A program made the position numbers and the translations under genes. The notes below the pieces were generated by a model. The model ran no database searches. It worked only from the letters and a program-made list of their open reading frames with translations, and had not been told where the DNA came from. Below are positions 8,661-18,030 of a stretch of 64,000 bases of DNA, in pieces (position 1 is the first letter of the stretch; each line of letters starts with the position of its first letter). The stretch lies in contig NZ_KV917374.1 in NCBI RefSeq assembly GCF_002019645.1, forward strand, positions 4,166,696 through 4,230,695, read 5' to 3'. The stretch comes from Litchfieldia alkalitelluris. Lineage in GTDB: Bacteria; Bacillota; Bacilli; Bacillales; Bacillaceae_L.

Positions 8661-10031
8661 TTAAGAAGCACTAGATTGTCCCTTCCCACTTATCGTCTGC
8701 TGACGCCATTTCCCTTGGCGCCATCTCCAAAGCATGAGTACCCCCCTAAACCATTCATCAACGATAAATGCACACCAAATTCCAACGAGTCCGAATTCAA
8801 AATGTATTCCAAGAATATAGGCTAACGGAACACTGACTCCCCACATCGAGAGGATCCCTATGAAAACAGGAAAGTTCACATCACCCGCTGCGCGTAAGGA
8901 AGTGATGACGACCGCATTAAACGAACGTCCTGGTTCAACTAAGGCTGTCAGTAAAAGAAGGACACTCCCTGTTGCAATGATATTTTCATTGGCAGTAAAA
9001 AGAGTTAAGATTGGCTTGCTAAATAGATAAAGAATTAAGCCGACTATACTTGTTATGCCTATGGCAATTAAAAGACTATGAACACATCGCTTATATGCAG
9101 GATCAAATTGCTTCGCACCGATTTGATGTCCAATGATAATTTGATTGCCTTGACCGATGGCGATTGAAAAAAGCAGCACAAACATTCCAATGTTTTGAGC
9201 ATAAACCTTCGTCGTCATCTCTTCCGTACCTAGCATCACAATAAAGGAGGTGATAACAAGCTGTGATCCATTAAATGAAAGATGCTCTCCCGCTGAAGGG
9301 ACTCCAATTTCAAGTAACCTCTTCAGCTCTAAATGTGGGAATCTCTTAAATACATAAGAGAAAGGTAGTGTAGGTCTAATTCTTTTATATAAAATGATTA
9401 CAATAATGGCTAATCCAATGAATCTACTAAGTATAGTGGAAATCGCTACTCCTGTTACACCTAGCACCGGAAGGCCAAACATCCCAAAGATAAAAAGATA
9501 ATTACCAATGATATTAATAACATTCATTGCAAGTGTGACATACATAGCATCTCTCGTGAAACGATAACTACGTAAAATGGCTCCCATCGTCATAATCGCT
9601 GACTGTAAAAATATACAACCGCCAACGATCTGTAAATAGAGTGTGGCTTCTGAATTAAGATTGCTAGAAACACCCATCATGGAAATAATCTCCGAAGCAA
9701 AAAAGACAAGGACCACCCCAATAACAAGCCCAACTAGTATATTGGAAACGATGGAAACTACCGCTATTTGACTTGCTTCTTTAAATGAATTTGCCCCGAG
9801 ACTCCTAGAAACAAGCACACTAGTTCCAGTAGCTATGAAGCCAAACAACACACCAATTAACATTAATACTTGATTTGAAACACCAACTGCGGCAACAGCA
9901 TCATCTGAATACTGACTAAGCATAAGTGTATCAGCGTTACCCATCAGTAAATGTAGCATAGTTTCGATAAAAATTGGCCATGTTATTGCAAAGAGAGTGA
10001 GCTTTTGAACTGGATATCCTTTCGTCTTCAT
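8661..10031 (-). CDS. MATE-family multidrug/sodium exporter
   Basis: This 456-residue integral membrane protein has about twelve helices in two similar halves. Each half carries the MATE signature: WPIFIETMLHLLMGNADTLMLSQ at residues 14-36, and the second half around IGVPSAGEHLSFNGSQLV. Members export cationic drugs or toxins in exchange for sodium or protons. It resembles the Bacillus YisQ/YoeA type by general pattern, but I do not name it. The ATG follows GAAGGGTG. It is transcribed alone, with its own terminator at 8574-8605, between the pectin-type genes. No regulator is adjacent. Confidence 0.88.
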   Translation of the reverse strand: MKTKGYPVQKLTLFAITWPIFIETMLHLLMGNADTLMLSQYSDDAVAAVGVSNQVLMLIGVLFGFIATGTSVLVSRSLGANSFKEASQIAVVSIVSNILVGLVIGVVLVFFASEIISMMGVSSNLNSEATLYLQIVGGCIFLQSAIMTMGAILRSYRFTRDAMYVTLAMNVINIIGNYLFIFGMFGLPVLGVTGVAISTILSRFIGLAIIVIILYKRIRPTLPFSYVFKRFPHLELKRLLEIGVPSAGEHLSFNGSQLVITSFIVMLGTEEMTTKVYAQNIGMFVLLFSIAIGQGNQIIIGHQIGAKQFDPAYKRCVHSLLIAIGITSIVGLILYLFSKPILTLFTANENIIATGSVLLLLTALVEPGRSFNAVVITSLRAAGDVNFPVFIGILSMWGVSVPLAYILGIHFEFGLVGIWCAFIVDEWFRGVLMLWRWRQGKWRQQTISGKGQSSAS

Positions 10032-10185
10032 GATGTTTTCACCCTTCTTATGACAATGGTTTTTTATGTAATTCCTCCTTTTCGGAGCTTTTTTTATCCA
10101 TCACCTCTACAGTAAGACATTTCAACCCTACTAATCTTGTAAAACTTAAATGATGGAATATGCTCTGTCCCTATCACAATTAAGT

Positions 10186-11895
10186 TTATTCCGTCCAAGA
10201 ATGGTAGATTCGTTGCACTTCACGAAACGATTGCTTTGGCCTACGGTATTCGTTAACCAACCCCTTATTGTTGAAGCTACGCGCCCTATCACGGAAATAA
10301 GTGCTGTTACTTTTCAGGTCGCCACGTATATCAGCAAACTGCCAGACATATGTGCCTCCAATCTTCGGATCGTCACGAAAAATAGCCAGTGCTTCGGATA
10401 CGATTTTCGCCTGATAATCCTCGCTGAACAATCTAGGTTCCCAACCGACATCCCCGAAAATTCCAGCTCCACCGAATTCGGTCATGAGTACCGGCTTGTC
10501 TGCACATCCCATACTTTCAGCACGTTCGTGAAACAGTTTCAGCATATCTTTAAATCCATCTACGTCACCTTCATACCAGCCATAGTATTTGTTAATTCCA
10601 ATAACATCAAAAAGAGGAAGTAGAATGTCCTCAAGAGGATACATTGTGGCGAAAGTAATGAGCCTTGAGGTATCCAGTTGCCTTAAAGATGAAACTAAAC
10701 GCTCTGTCATTTTATAGGCATCCTGTGTACGAGAATCGATCTCATTATGAACGGACCAGAAGATAACAGATGGGTGATGATAATGCAGACGAACCATTTC
10801 TTCAAGCATACTCAGCGCTCGCATTTGGAACAACTCCTCTTTGACAGTTTCATTCGGCAGGAATGCTCCCCAAACAGGTATTTCGCTCCAAAAGAGGATG
10901 CCGTTCTCATCCAGCAGGTCCAACCAATAAGGACTTTGTGGATAATGTGATCCACGGACAGTATTACAACCAAGCTCCCGAATAATATCAAGATCTTTAT
11001 GCATCAATTTAGGCGGAAAGGCAAAGCCCCACTCTGGGTGTTCTTCGTGACGGTTTACTCCCTTTAAATAGACCGGCAAACCATTTATTAAGATCCTATG
11101 GTCCTTCGTCTCAATTTGTCGGAAGCCAATTCTTTCAACCTTGTCATCAAAATTAATCTTCGCCTGGATCGTATATAGCTCCGGACGACCTACATTCCAC
11201 AACCGAACGTCGTTCCATTGTAACTTCACCATACAATTGACAGTTTCACCTGCATCTACTCTTACCTGTTCCGAGTGGAATTCAAGATTTCCTTCAAATA
11301 ATGTTAATGCCGTAGTCATCTCTATCTGCGATAAAGATTTTATACTTACTTGGATACAGACTTCAGCATTTGCTTCATTTAGCTCGTAGTCAACCTTCAT
11401 CTTCTCGATGTACAAATCCGGTATGCATTGAAGCTCGACCGGTCGGATAATTCCACCGTAATGAAACCAGTCAACGTGCTCTGTCGGAATGGTAAGGCGA
11501 TCCAGCGTACTGTCTGTTCGAACAATAACCTCATGATCACCCTTTGGTAAGGAGTGAAGCACGAATTCAAATGGGGTGTATCCCCCAAAATGATATCCAA
11601 GGTGCCGTCCGTCCAGATACACATCAGCATGACCTAGCACAGCATGAAAAATTAATCTGACATGCTGATTGTCCTCAATCCGTATCATTTTTCTGTACCA
11701 TGCTACGCCTTCATAGTCGTACATGTTCAGTTCGTTATTCCAGCATGAAGGAACATACATAGAGTGCGAAGCTTGTGGAAAACGCTCATACCATTTCTCT
11801 TGAACCCCCACATTAGAAGGGTCTTTTAGAAAGTCCCACGGACCATTCAATAACTCTGTAGCCCGGATATTATGCTCTTGAAATGTCCTTAACAA
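10186..11895 (-). CDS. GH2 beta-glucuronidase
   Basis: The 569-residue protein has the GH2 layout: a jelly-roll sugar-binding domain (about 15-175), an immunoglobulin-like domain (175-270) and a TIM barrel (270-565). The acid/base glutamate lies in SVHNEID and the nucleophile in LMTEFGGAG. The NxK pair of true beta-glucuronidases is visible in FNNKGL near the C-terminus; it recognises the uronate carboxylate and argues against beta-galactosidase. No signal peptide is seen. The start is TTG 11895, with AAGGGGGAA just upstream. An AraC-type regulator is divergent at 12058. With GH105 and PL22-like enzymes it fits release of uronic acids from plant or host glycans. Confidence 0.88.
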   Translation of the reverse strand: MLRTFQEHNIRATELLNGPWDFLKDPSNVGVQEKWYERFPQASHSMYVPSCWNNELNMYDYEGVAWYRKMIRIEDNQHVRLIFHAVLGHADVYLDGRHLGYHFGGYTPFEFVLHSLPKGDHEVIVRTDSTLDRLTIPTEHVDWFHYGGIIRPVELQCIPDLYIEKMKVDYELNEANAEVCIQVSIKSLSQIEMTTALTLFEGNLEFHSEQVRVDAGETVNCMVKLQWNDVRLWNVGRPELYTIQAKINFDDKVERIGFRQIETKDHRILINGLPVYLKGVNRHEEHPEWGFAFPPKLMHKDLDIIRELGCNTVRGSHYPQSPYWLDLLDENGILFWSEIPVWGAFLPNETVKEELFQMRALSMLEEMVRLHYHHPSVIFWSVHNEIDSRTQDAYKMTERLVSSLRQLDTSRLITFATMYPLEDILLPLFDVIGINKYYGWYEGDVDGFKDMLKLFHERAESMGCADKPVLMTEFGGAGIFGDVGWEPRLFSEDYQAKIVSEALAIFRDDPKIGGTYVWQFADIRGDLKSNSTYFRDRARSFNNKGLVNEYRRPKQSFREVQRIYHSWTE

Positions 11896-12057
11896 CTGTA
11901 TTCCCCCTTACAACATATACCTTTGTAGTTATCTTGGTGTTTATTTGATAGTATAGATAGTAACATATGGTCATCTGTTTCTGAATGCAAAAAAACTCAA
12001 ACAACTTGTAAAAATCGAGCTTTTTTATTTTATGAAAAGTAAGGGGGAAATGCAGGT

Positions 12058-12900
12058 TTGGAAATCCGGAAATATAATTTGAATTACCTTGGGGTACATA
12101 TTCATTTTGTTCTCGATAAAGTAACATATCCTGGTTGGGAAGACATCCGAAATCTGGTGAATGTTCATAGTTTGTATTGGATTCATGAGGGTGAGGGGAC
12201 ATTCTTGACTAATACTGAGCACAAGGTACAGGCCGGTATGATGACTTATTTAAGGCCAGGTCTGGAAATGTCAATGCGCTCAGAACCACATGCTCCACTC
12301 CGTATGACCATGATACTCTTCGATTGTGCAGAGCTAGTTTACGATGCAGTATGGAAAGATATAATTCCCATAGATAAACTGCGGCTTCCTTTCCTGAGTC
12401 AGTACACTCTCAAACAGTGGGAGGAACTAGGCCAATTATGCAGGGAGATACAAAATGAGTGGGCACCAGGAATTGCCGATGGCGCTTCCGTGTCTCAAGC
12501 AAAATTACATATTCTTCTGCACAAGCTTCATCAAATCGAGCAACCTGATTGGAGCATAACTGAATCAGGCGCATTCTCAGCCTTCGAGCAGATAAAAAAG
12601 CGTCTAGAAAACGGATTTATGGAAAACCCACGAATTGAATTGTTGGCTGAGGAATACAACATATCAGCATCATACCTTCGTAAGCTGTTCATCAAATATA
12701 CAGGTATGGGACCAAAAGAATATCTTATTCACTTACGTAACGAGCAGGCCTGCCGTTATCTGGTATATACTGAATACCCTATCAAGGAAATCGCCAAGTT
12801 ATGTGGATTTTACGAAGAATATCACTTCAGCAAGATGTTCAAAAAAGTAAATGGCGTATCCCCTAGCACCTACCGAAGTATGGAGAGGAGCGTAGAGTAG
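12058..12900 (+). CDS. AraC-family transcriptional regulator
   Basis: This 280-residue protein has a cupin-like N-terminal sensor (about 15-100, with HSLYWIHEGEGTFLTN) and an AraC-type C-terminal DNA-binding domain (about 180-275). The two helix-turn-helix units read IELLAEEYNISASYLRKLF and IKEIAKLCGFYEEYHFSKMF. The likely start is TTG 12058, eight bases after AAGGGGGAA; an ATG at 12050 is out of frame. It is divergent from the beta-glucuronidase gene and probably controls it in response to a uronide. Confidence 0.85.
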   Translation: MEIRKYNLNYLGVHIHFVLDKVTYPGWEDIRNLVNVHSLYWIHEGEGTFLTNTEHKVQAGMMTYLRPGLEMSMRSEPHAPLRMTMILFDCAELVYDAVWKDIIPIDKLRLPFLSQYTLKQWEELGQLCREIQNEWAPGIADGASVSQAKLHILLHKLHQIEQPDWSITESGAFSAFEQIKKRLENGFMENPRIELLAEEYNISASYLRKLFIKYTGMGPKEYLIHLRNEQACRYLVYTEYPIKEIAKLCGFYEEYHFSKMFKKVNGVSPSTYRSMERSVE

Positions 12901-13033
12901 ATCTATCGGAAAGAAATTTCCCTTTTGTGAAATATTACTTCATCTTCCATCTTTCTGATGTTTCGGATTACTCCGATTAAGTTAAATGAAATACCAATAA
13001 ATCACATAACTTTAACTCGATAATCTGGCTGTT
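12901..13033. other. Intergenic, nothing recognised
   Basis: AT-rich sequence between the AraC stop and the left end of the short yhfA-tail element. I see no gene and no convincing terminator. Confidence 0.4.
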
Positions 13034-13247
13034 TTGTTGCTCAGTAATGATCCATTATGTATCAATGAATGACGCTTTCTAATTCCGCTAGTTGTGATTG
13101 GGTTGTTCGTGACGACGATTGTGGCGATGTTTTTGATATAGTAATAGAAATGGCCTCTCACTTAGTGGGAGGCTAAATTTCTTTTTTGGAACTTTGCAAT
13201 CCATAGGTTGTGATCTAACCTTAACGTATGATTGTACTGTGCAACGA
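13034..13247 (+). mobile_element. TIR element, deleted yhfA-tail form (214 bp)
   Basis: The left terminus TTGTTGCTCAGTA (13034-13046) and right terminus TACTGTGCAACGA (13235-13247) are imperfect inverted repeats. Inside are a short left arm (CAATGAATGACG, as in other copies), the last ~17 codons of yhfA, and its terminator (13150-13175). Compared with other copies the middle of the arm and most of the captured yhfA segment are deleted. No gene is present. A target-site duplication could not be made out. Confidence 0.65.
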
Positions 13248-13353
13248 GGCACCTGGAAACAACAAGTCACAGTATTCTCCTATTACTACCTAATAAATCA
13301 GTGACTTAACTCTTTAATAGATTTTTCTATTTATTCTGAGTTTGGGAGAGAAG

Positions 13354-13800
13354 TTACTCTTCCTTCTCCCTATTCAACAAGGCATTTACCTCTGGTCTTT
13401 CGCGTGGTGTAATATTCATAATGAAATAGCCAATAATGAGCACCAATATCACAAGTGAATAAACTAACGTGTCTATGGGTTGATCATAGTCAACAATGAT
13501 CAATCTCACCATTGCCGTAATACCAATATACAAAAAGTATCTTAATGGAAAATGGTAATCCTCTTTGAAGTATTTTACGATCATTGCAATAAACTCAAAG
13601 TATAGGAAAAAGATAAGAATTCTTGCTAGAAATTGCTTATAATCATTAACACCAGCCGTCCATATTATGTAAGAGAAAGCGAACAACTCTTGCACTAATA
13701 AAAATGAGAGAATTACTGCTAAGAAAAGAAGAGACACATTCAAAACGATTTGAAAAAATTTCGGAGCCATTTTTAATACGTATACAAACTTTCTTCTCAT
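13354..13800 (-). CDS. psiE: PsiE-family membrane protein
   Basis: This 148-residue protein has four predicted membrane helices and a charged C-terminus. The pattern resembles the phosphate-starvation-inducible PsiE family, including YFKEDYHFPLRYFLYIGITAMVRLIIVD in the second half. The function of the family is not established. It starts at an ATG after AAGAGGTG and stands alone between two repeat elements. Confidence 0.75.
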   Translation of the reverse strand: MRRKFVYVLKMAPKFFQIVLNVSLLFLAVILSFLLVQELFAFSYIIWTAGVNDYKQFLARILIFFLYFEFIAMIVKYFKEDYHFPLRYFLYIGITAMVRLIIVDYDQPIDTLVYSLVILVLIIGYFIMNITPRERPEVNALLNREKEE

Positions 13801-13990
13801 TTAACACCTCTTCTTCTTTCTTTATTATCATAAACAGAGCCTTTAAACGAGATTCATCTTCAATATAAACCAATAAATTTCGCGGTAAGAAACAGAGAAG
13901 ATGACAATTCAGCCTTCATTTATATTATTTACCTTACTTTTATTATCTTGCGAAATTAAATATTATATCACCTGAATTAGAGATATTTTT

Positions 13991-15813
13991 TGATTGCACA
14001 TTATTTAGTCTACTATCCATCAAAGAATGACGGTTTTTGATTCCAAATTACTACACCCATAGTTGAAGAGCCTTCTTTATCAAATTTCACTAGTTGAAGA
14101 ACATTTTTTTACTTTAATTCACTAATCGTAAAAAAACAATTGCTCAGCTTTTCGTGACAACCATCAGGGCAGGTGCTGTAAATTTGACAACATTAGGTCA
14201 ATAATCGGATTAACTTTTTTCTACTGTCAGTTTTGGAGCATATAATAAAACAAAAAAATTGTTCCCTGATCTGGAAACAATCTTTTGTAGTTGACCATAT
14301 GGTGTTACTAATTCGTTTTTCTCTTTTACGTATAGAAGATAAACAATTACCTGTCTCAGCAGATTTAAAAAATTCTTAAAAGATAGAGGTCAGATTGATT
14401 GTTTTTTCTTCTAGAAATAATGACTTAAATAATATATTGGATACCTAAGACAATGAAAGCCCTACCTCTCTTTCATCCTTACGGCTCCTTGTCCGTGCCA
14501 GTGTGAATCAGGATTGTAAAAATCCAGTAACTATTTTATCGAGCTATTCATACGTTCGTAAAAGAAACTTAAATAATAAAAATGGATTAGATGATAGAAT
14601 AACAAAAGAGGTTAATGCTCTAAAGGTGAGTTGAAGAAGTTGAATGTCTTTGAAGAGATCTATTTTTAATAATAAACATATTCCTCAAAAAATCATGATT
14701 TTTTCGGGAGGTAATACATTATCTTAAATTAACTTAAAGAGAAACTTTTTATTTGATTTTCAGTAATCCCTTTAATTAATCCCAGTTCACTATTCAAAAA
14801 TTCATGTGCATGATCTAACATTTTTTTTTCGCTTGTATTAAGTGTTTTTTCTTTCTTCATACGCATTAAATCACGTACAACTTCAGCACATTCTTGTATT
14901 TTACCAGTTTTTATTTTGTCCGCGTTCACTTTATACCTTTGTTTCCATGGCAGTAATCTGTCTGATTCTCCATGCTGAAAAACGTGCATGATTTGTTTTA
15001 ATGCAGTTAAGTCAGTAACAGGGCGTATACATGAACTCAATATTTTACCCGTAGGAATCATGACTTCCATTTTACCGATTAACAATTTTATGACATAGTA
15101 CTGTTGTTTGTCCCCTGAGATTTCCTTTTCTTCTATGGCTTTAATTATACCTGCTCCGTGCATTGGATAAACAATGTTATCGCCAATTTGAAACAAATAA
15201 TCCACCTCCATTTATGGTAACCTACCTAACCTTAACACATATATTATTTTTTATCAAATTTATTATAATATCATAAATTTATTTTTAGAGTCAACTACTT
15301 TTATCTGAAAATCAAAAAAAAACAAATTCAATAGTAATTGTGTCGGATTACCAATAAATGGAAAGTTAATTTTCCCGCGTATATTCTGTAACCTTTACTA
15401 ACCTTAAAATTCTTAATATAAATAGGCTCTCCCTTACTTCAATAACAATAATGGAGAGGGCTTTTTGTTAATTCATGCTCTCTCAACAGGATGCCGTATA
15501 GGAGAATTTTTCCACTGAGATAAAAAACTGTATCCATTGGTCAAATCGATCTGCCGTTGCAGAGGTAAAGGAGAGAAGGAAAGAGATGTGTATTTTAATA
15601 TTCGCTGTGACATTTGGTTAGAACGATATAAATAATGAACAGCTAAATGCCTTTCTATCTTTGTCGCAGAAATTGGGTTGATTTTGACGACGATTTTGGC
15701 GATGTGTTTTTGATATAGAAAAGCCTCTCACTTGGTGAGCGGCTAATTTTTTTGAACTCTTTCTAACAGTGATTACATGTTGTGCTTAACAGTATATTTG
15801 TACTATGTAGCAA
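13991..15813. mobile_element. TIR element carrying a CarD/YdeB gene, copy 1 (1823 bp)
   Basis: The left terminus is TGATTGCACATTA (13991-14003) and the right terminus TACTATGTAGCAA (15801-15813). After a left arm (TTTAGTCTACTATCCAT...) comes a piece of yhfA beginning at the common breakpoint (about 14137-14205). A ~1.45 kb CarD module follows (about 14210-15655), then the end of yhfA with its terminator (about 15665-15760) and the right tail. The CarD module therefore interrupts the captured yhfA segment. The module recurs almost base for base at 23.35-24.65 kb. A plus-strand hairpin with GGCTCTCCC and GGAGAGGGCTTTTT lies at about 15426-15468. No transposase is encoded. Confidence 0.65.
14729..15196 (-). 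CDS. ydeB: CarD/CdnL-family regulator, YdeB-like, copy 1
   Basis: The 155-residue protein has a CarD RNA-polymerase-interacting domain (about 1-65, starting MFQIGDNIVYPMHGAGII) and a helical C-terminal part. Members bind the RNA polymerase beta subunit and stabilise open promoter complexes. The start is the TTG at 15196. GGAGGTG sits just before it, and the protein then begins exactly as I recall B. subtilis YdeB. The ATG 15 bases further up lies inside the ribosome binding site. The gene is cargo in a TIR element. A second copy at 23886 differs only in its last residue (Ser versus Gly). It may be expressed, as its 5' region is intact. Confidence 0.82.
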   Translation of the reverse strand: MFQIGDNIVYPMHGAGIIKAIEEKEISGDKQQYYVIKLLIGKMEVMIPTGKILSSCIRPVTDLTALKQIMHVFQHGESDRLLPWKQRYKVNADKIKTGKIQECAEVVRDLMRMKKEKTLNTSEKKMLDHAHEFLNSELGLIKGITENQIKSFSLS

Positions 15814-15997
15814 TCAACGTTAAACTTTTTTCGCAAAAACACCGACTGCTTAACATTGAATTCTTCATTTTCTTTACTTGTGATATGGTTTCCCGTAAGG
15901 CAACTAAATGAGGTTCTAACAAAATATGTACCCGACCTCATTACACTTCCTTTAAATAAAAAGGCATGTCCTTACTTGGGGAACTAGCGATAAAAAA

Positions 15998-16195
15998 ATA
16001 AGCGGAAATTTTACCGCTAATCGCAGATTATAGCTGGTTTTGAGGTGAATAGGGGGAGTTTTTACGCTTATATAAAGCAATATTACCTATTTAAAGGATT
16101 TCGAGTCAAATAAGAGAAATTTCTCCCTCTATTTAAGCTATTTTCAATGCTATTTATTAATTAAGGGGAATTATTCCCTCTATTTTTATTTACTG
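15998..16195. repeat. Tandem degenerate palindromes
   Basis: About four units, spaced 50-61 bases, each carry a small palindrome and AATA-type starts: AAGCGGAAATTTTACCGCT near 16000, AGGGGGAGTTTTTACGC near 16051, AGAGAAATTTCTCCCTCT near 16112 and AGGGGAATTATTCCCTCT near 16164. No reading frame follows them. Similar GCGGAAA/TTTCCGC intergenic repeats occur in other Bacillaceae as far as I recall. Confidence 0.5.
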
Positions 16196-16352
16196 ACGTA
16201 GCATAGGTTTCCTATGCATCTCCGACTTGCTTATTTCACATTACTGACTGTTAGTTTAAGTGAAAAACTTTACAATATCATAAATCTTCATAACAAATGA
16301 TACCAACTAATAACAGATTACGGTTCTAATTTTTCCGGAATTATACTAATCG

Positions 16353-17087
16353 TTTTTGCGCAGTATGAGTCAAACACACATTAATGAAACTAACAATCTT
16401 AATTAAACATTAGCGCTTTAATTGCTGAAGATTATTATAAAACTTAAGATCTCATTATCTAAAATCATCAATCCATTAAACCCTCATCTATATATACTTC
16501 CATACCCTCTTCTTCCAGACATTCACCAAAAAATATAACTACTTTCCTATAGTCATGGTTGAGTATATTCAAATCTTGGTCATTTGCATCATATACAGCC
16601 ACTACAACACCTTTAGCATAAAGATTAATATAATCATCTAATCCATTTAATTGTGCCTCAACACTGAATTCTTGGCCTTTAATTACTTTTTTGTTTGACT
16701 TTAATGCCATAGATAATAAGTGTTTAATTTCTTCCATTTATATAGCCCCCTATTATAGTTACCTCTCTATAGGTTGTAACATAATAAAATGTTTGTGTAC
16801 AAATTAATTTCGATAGTTTTCACTGGGTTTTGCTCTTAGCTAAATAGTATTATATATAAGGTGAAACTAAAACCTGCAGAACATGCATGTATCTTTTCGT
16901 AAAATTATTTAATTTAAGACATTCTTCACAATTAAATGTACCTAAATATGCCTTCGCTGTAAAACCGTTTATCTAATTTTATTATTATTTGAAAGTTATA
17001 TTATCATTGCGATATATTTTAAATCTTCAACACTCTCGCTTCTTGCTGAAGATTCATCCTTCATAATTTCCTTGTACTACGCAACAA
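16353..17087. mobile_element. TIR element carrying the 89-codon gene, copy 1 (735 bp)
   Basis: The left terminus TTTTTGCGCAGTA (16353-16365) and right terminus TACTACGCAACAA (17075-17087) are inverted repeats of the common family. The body holds one 89-codon gene on the minus strand, followed by ~340 bp of non-coding DNA. The element is nearly identical to the one at 30.83-31.55 kb. The identity extends ~26 bases left of the terminus (TTTTTCCGGAATTATACTAA), then both sides diverge. Confidence 0.65.
16468..16737 (-). CDS. Uncharacterised 89-residue protein, copy 1
   Basis: I do not recognise this family. The protein is small, acidic and without membrane helices. A helical start (MEEIKHLLSMALKSNKK) leads into beta-rich sequence (GQEFSVEAQLNG, NLYAKGVVVAVYDANDQ) and an acidic tail (ECLEEEGMEVYIDEGLMD). 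The ATG follows AGGGGGC. It is the only gene in its TIR element. A second copy at 30930 differs by one residue (H versus Q). Two near-identical copies with intact binding sites argue that it is real. A short inverted repeat (ACCT/AGGT) lies just upstream and might be regulatory. Confidence 0.6.
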   Translation of the reverse strand: MEEIKHLLSMALKSNKKVIKGQEFSVEAQLNGLDDYINLYAKGVVVAVYDANDQDLNILNHDYRKVVIFFGECLEEEGMEVYIDEGLMD

Positions 17088-17157
17088 AAAATTCTGTTCA
17101 AAATTATAGCTTTTGTTCAACTACCCGTTAGTTCAATAAAAAGACTTCATTCTGAGG

Positions 17158-18030
17158 TTATCTATCTACTGGAAAAGCTGATTCCTTTTCTTCTTCGACC
17201 TTTTGGGTACTAAGGACAAAACTAATGATTGCTGCAATACTACAAACATACGGAAGGAAAGGGTATCCCCAATTAGATATGACATAACCACCAATCATTG
17301 AACCAATGGTAATACCAATGTACAGAGCCGTATTATTCCAGGCCATAACATTTCCTTGTTCCTTTGGAAATTCGTCTGCTAATCGTGCTTGGTATGATGT
17401 AAATCCTGCATACCCAACCAAAGCCCATATGAACAGAAAGAAATAAATCCAATCGCCAGATGAGAAGAATATTCCTAAACAAACGAATATTACAGTCAAG
17501 AAAAATTAGCGTAGCTTTCGAAATCTTCCTTGCTCCAAACCTATCTGTAAATTTTCTACTTATAAGACTTCCTAAAACAGCACCAATACCATAAAAAGTA
17601 ACAGCTAATGCGATTTCTGATGATGAGAATCTATTTTCTGAATAAAGAGCGTACATCGAAATCGCCCAACTGGTGGTAACACTTACCGAACCAATTATTC
17701 TTAGCAGATTTCCTTCTAACAAGTTTCTTGTTACATCACTTTTAGGAACATATCTCCACGTTTTGAAATTTACTAATGCCAATATAGTCCCTAGAATAGC
17801 TATTACAATAAATACCGAACGCCAACCAAGTAAATGCTCTAATAACGTACCGAATGGTGCTCCTGCCCAAAGAGCTGTTAAATGTCCTGAAACAACGATT
17901 GAAAGCCAAGTTCCCCTCCGATGTGATGGTGCAATATCCCCGATAATGGCATAAATCAAAGGGGTAATCGATGCAACCGACAAACCAGCTAAAATCCGAC
18001 TAATGATTAACCAGGTAAAAGAAGTGTCGT
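17158..18030 (-). pseudogene. MFS exporter, truncated and frameshifted
   Basis: The minus strand encodes the C-terminal ~290 residues of an AraJ/YbcL-type major facilitator. It begins FTWLIISRILAGLSVASITP, and the conserved DIAPSHRRGTWLS loop is visible. One frameshift near 17495 splits it: residues up to KISKATLIFL are in one frame and TVIFVCLGIFFSSG onward in another. The first ~90 residues are missing because the gene is joined to a broken integrase gene at about 18025-18035. It cannot make a working transporter. Confidence 0.8.

Noticed and set aside
10150-10623. 157-codon plus-strand frame opposite the beta-glucuronidase
   Set aside because: It is the complement of strongly conserved GH2 coding sequence and has no binding site.
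14455-14520. Possible structured RNA in the CarD module (CCCTACCTCTCTTTCATCC ... GGCTCCTTGTCCGTGCC)
   Set aside because: It is well conserved between the two CarD copies, but so is the whole recent duplication. No known RNA class or clear fold was recognised.
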